NCBI GenBank assembly: GCA_023412655.1
Contig: JAEYNH010000034.1
Span: 1-64,000, forward strand
Origin: Pseudomonadota bacterium
GTDB taxonomy: Bacteria > Pseudomonadota > Alphaproteobacteria > Caulobacterales > Caulobacteraceae
DNA length: 64,000 nucleotides
Direction of reading: 5' to 3'
The first letter of the stretch is position 1. Each line of letters starts with the position of its first letter. Positions 62,803 through 64,000 of this stretch are shown one piece after another. Both the position numbers and the translations under genes were made by a program. The notes beneath the pieces were generated by a model. That model saw nothing but the letters and a program-made list of their open reading frames with translations. It was not told where the DNA came from and made no database searches.

Positions 62803-63151
62803 GCTTGAGGACGTGACGCCGGACATGGCCGCGTCCGGGGTCGACGCCGCCTTCCGCATGCTGGAGGGCCGCTGGAAAATGACCATCATCTTCCAGTTGT
62901 TCGACAAGGGGGTGCTGCGGTTCTCGGACCTGGAGCGCGCCATTCCCGGCGTCTCGCAGAAGATGCTGATCCAGCAGCTCCGCGACCTGGAGAAGGACGG
63001 CATCGTGCGGCGGGTGGTCTATCCCCAGGTGCCGCCCAAGGTGGAGTACAGCCTCACCGATTGGGGACAGGCCATGTGCCCGGCGCTGGACGCCCTGCTG
63101 GAATGGGCGGCGATGCGCCCTGCGCCTCAGGGGGCGAGCGGCGCGGAATAG
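62759..63151 (+). CDS. HxlR-family winged-helix regulator
   Basis: The 130-residue protein has the HxlR core: FRMLEGRWKMTIIFQLFDKGVLRFSDLERAIPGVSQKMLIQQLRDLEKDGIVRR, in sections, with wing VVYPQVPPKVEYSLTDWG. It lacks the N-terminal sensing Cys of many HxlR proteins. The GTG at 62759 would be nearly leaderless if the TATACT is the -10; ATG 62825 is another choice. It is divergent from the SnoaL-SDR gene, its likely target. Confidence 0.82.
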   Translation: MERTDKKVGYSPTGKLEDVTPDMAASGVDAAFRMLEGRWKMTIIFQLFDKGVLRFSDLERAIPGVSQKMLIQQLRDLEKDGIVRRVVYPQVPPKVEYSLTDWGQAMCPALDALLEWAAMRPAPQGASGAE

Positions 63152-63537
63152 GGCGTGGCGACGAGGGTCTTCTCCTCGATCTCGCCGACCATCTGGCCGT
63201 GCTCGGCGCTGGTGATCCGCTTGATCTCGGCCCATTCCGGATCGGCCATGAACGTCGTCCACGCCGCCTTCATCGCCGCCTCGTCCTTCCACTGCAGGAG
63301 GTAGACGAACTCGGTCTTGCCCTCGCTCTTGGCCTCCCACATCGACAGGATCCTGAAGCCGTGGCGGGCCATGATGCGGGCGGCGTGATCGCGGAAACGG
63401 TCGTGGAACGCGGCCTTGTTGCCGTCGAAGATCTCGTAGACGCGAAGTTGATTGATCGGCCGATCGTCCTCGGCCGCTTCGGCCGCGGCCGGGGCCATGA
63501 AGAACAGCATGACGGCGGCAAGCAGACTCCGGAGCAT
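63127..63537 (-). CDS. NIPSNAP-family protein with signal peptide
   Basis: The 136-residue product has a signal peptide (cut near AAAEAAEDD, residue 21) and a NIPSNAP/ferredoxin-like fold: INQLRVYEIFDGNKAAFHDRFRDHAARIMARHGFRILSMWEA, in sections. Function unknown. Its 3' end overlaps the HxlR gene by 25 bases on the opposite strand. Confidence 0.8.
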   Translation of the reverse strand: MLRSLLAAVMLFFMAPAAAEAAEDDRPINQLRVYEIFDGNKAAFHDRFRDHAARIMARHGFRILSMWEAKSEGKTEFVYLLQWKDEAAMKAAWTTFMADPEWAEIKRITSAEHGQMVGEIEEKTLVATPYSAPLAP

Positions 63538-63560
63538 GGTGGCCCCCTCCCGATTGCGCT

Positions 63561-64000
63561 CTACAGGTAGGCGGGTCTCCCCGCGCTGCGATCCTTGTAA
63601 CGCAGGAATGGCTTAGGTCGGGAGGGGTCCGCCATCCTGAGTTCGGCTTCGCGGATCATCAGCCGCGTCACGGTCGGCAGCGGCAGGTCCTGGACCTCGG
63701 CGAAGTCCACCCAGGCGATCTCCTCCAGCTCGCCGCAATCCGGCTGGCGCTCGAGGCTCATCAGCCGCTCGGCGTCGGCCATCAGGAACCAGGTGTCGAA
63801 CCGCTTGCCCACGCTGGGCGGGGTGACGGCCCGGGCGATCACGTCCAGCGCCTCCAGATCGGGCAGGGCGCCTTGCTCCACGAACGTGCGCCAGGGCCCG
63901 GCCAAAGGCCGCGCCGCTCCTCTGCGGGCGAGCAGGAGGCCGGCTTCCTCCCAGGTCTCACGCACCGCCGCCAAGGCCAGGGCGCGGCCCTTTCCGGGCT
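63561..64000 (-). CDS. Nudix hydrolase, 5' end cut by window edge
   Basis: The reading frame runs off the right edge of the window. The Nudix-box segment ALAAVRETWEEAGLLL is visible, the REx2EEx(G) core of GX5EX7REUXEEXGU; the upstream GX5E part is beyond the edge or only partly seen. Nudix enzymes hydrolyse nucleoside diphosphates linked to another group. Substrate unknown. It is on the - strand. Confidence 0.85.
   Translation of the reverse strand, partial: PGKGRALALAAVRETWEEAGLLLARRGAARPLAGPWRTFVEQGALPDLEALDVIARAVTPPSVGKRFDTWFLMADAERLMSLERQPDCGELEEIAWVDFAEVQDLPLPTVTRLMIREAELRMADPSRPKPFLRYKDRSAGRPAYL

Overview
The window is a high-GC alphaproteobacterial chromosome segment, almost certainly from the Caulobacteraceae (Caulobacter, Phenylobacterium or a close relative). 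The evidence is MipZ, the adjacent DivK and PleD genes, ATP12- and NIPSNAP-type genes, a CC0125-like lipoprotein, phasin, and PCC and IVD genes. Genes are densely packed with many ATGA, GTGA and TGATG overlaps. I see no CRISPR array, IS element, prophage or rRNA operon. The genus cannot be fixed from sequence reading alone.

Region 1 (1-14180) is the S10-spc-alpha ribosomal supercluster, all on the + strand: rpsJ (3' end only) to rplO, then secY, adk, rpsM, rpsK, rpoA and rplQ, closed by a strong terminator. infA, map and rpmJ are not in the secY-rpsM interval. secY is bracketed by two GC-rich hairpins without U-tracts, and a TTGACG-N16-TATAAC promoter precedes rpsM.

Region 2 (14187-25270) is mixed: an HxlR regulator divergent from a GST, ended by a second copy of the rplQ terminator; an outer-membrane-type NPP lipoprotein; a VOC-ArsR-SRPBCC mini-operon; a TetA-like MFS pump; an HtrA protease; RarA; two pseudouridine synthases; and CrcB.

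Region 3 (25292-38641) is centred on acyl-CoA and propionyl-CoA metabolism: ATP12 chaperone, PccB, a BON protein, MsrB, PccA, LipB and isovaleryl-CoA dehydrogenase. It also holds a FliN-like protein, tRNA-Leu(GAG), the MgtE magnesium channel and a membrane-anchored lysozyme.

Region 4 (37856-44547, - strand) holds an attenuator-like leader (a 26-codon ORF plus terminator) ahead of a small-protein, ACT-like, XRE regulator and thioesterase operon. It also has an SDR/CaiB pair, and a patatin-like NTE-type esterase whose stop codon overlaps a 23-codon ORF that is followed by a 19-codon ORF with a near-perfect Shine-Dalgarno.

Region 5 (44655-61507) contains cell-cycle and envelope genes: panC, MipZ (with a CcrM-type GAGTC site), a J-protein, a SPOR-tailed DD-carboxypeptidase, a phasin with two PhaR-like palindromes, RidA, GDPD, FemAB-like, HIT and PhyH genes, ClpA/ClpS, DinB with a zinc-ribbon-like N-terminus, a ROK kinase, DivK, PleD and rpmG. 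The right edge (61609-64000) holds a SnoaL-SDR fusion divergent from a second HxlR regulator, a NIPSNAP protein and a truncated Nudix hydrolase.
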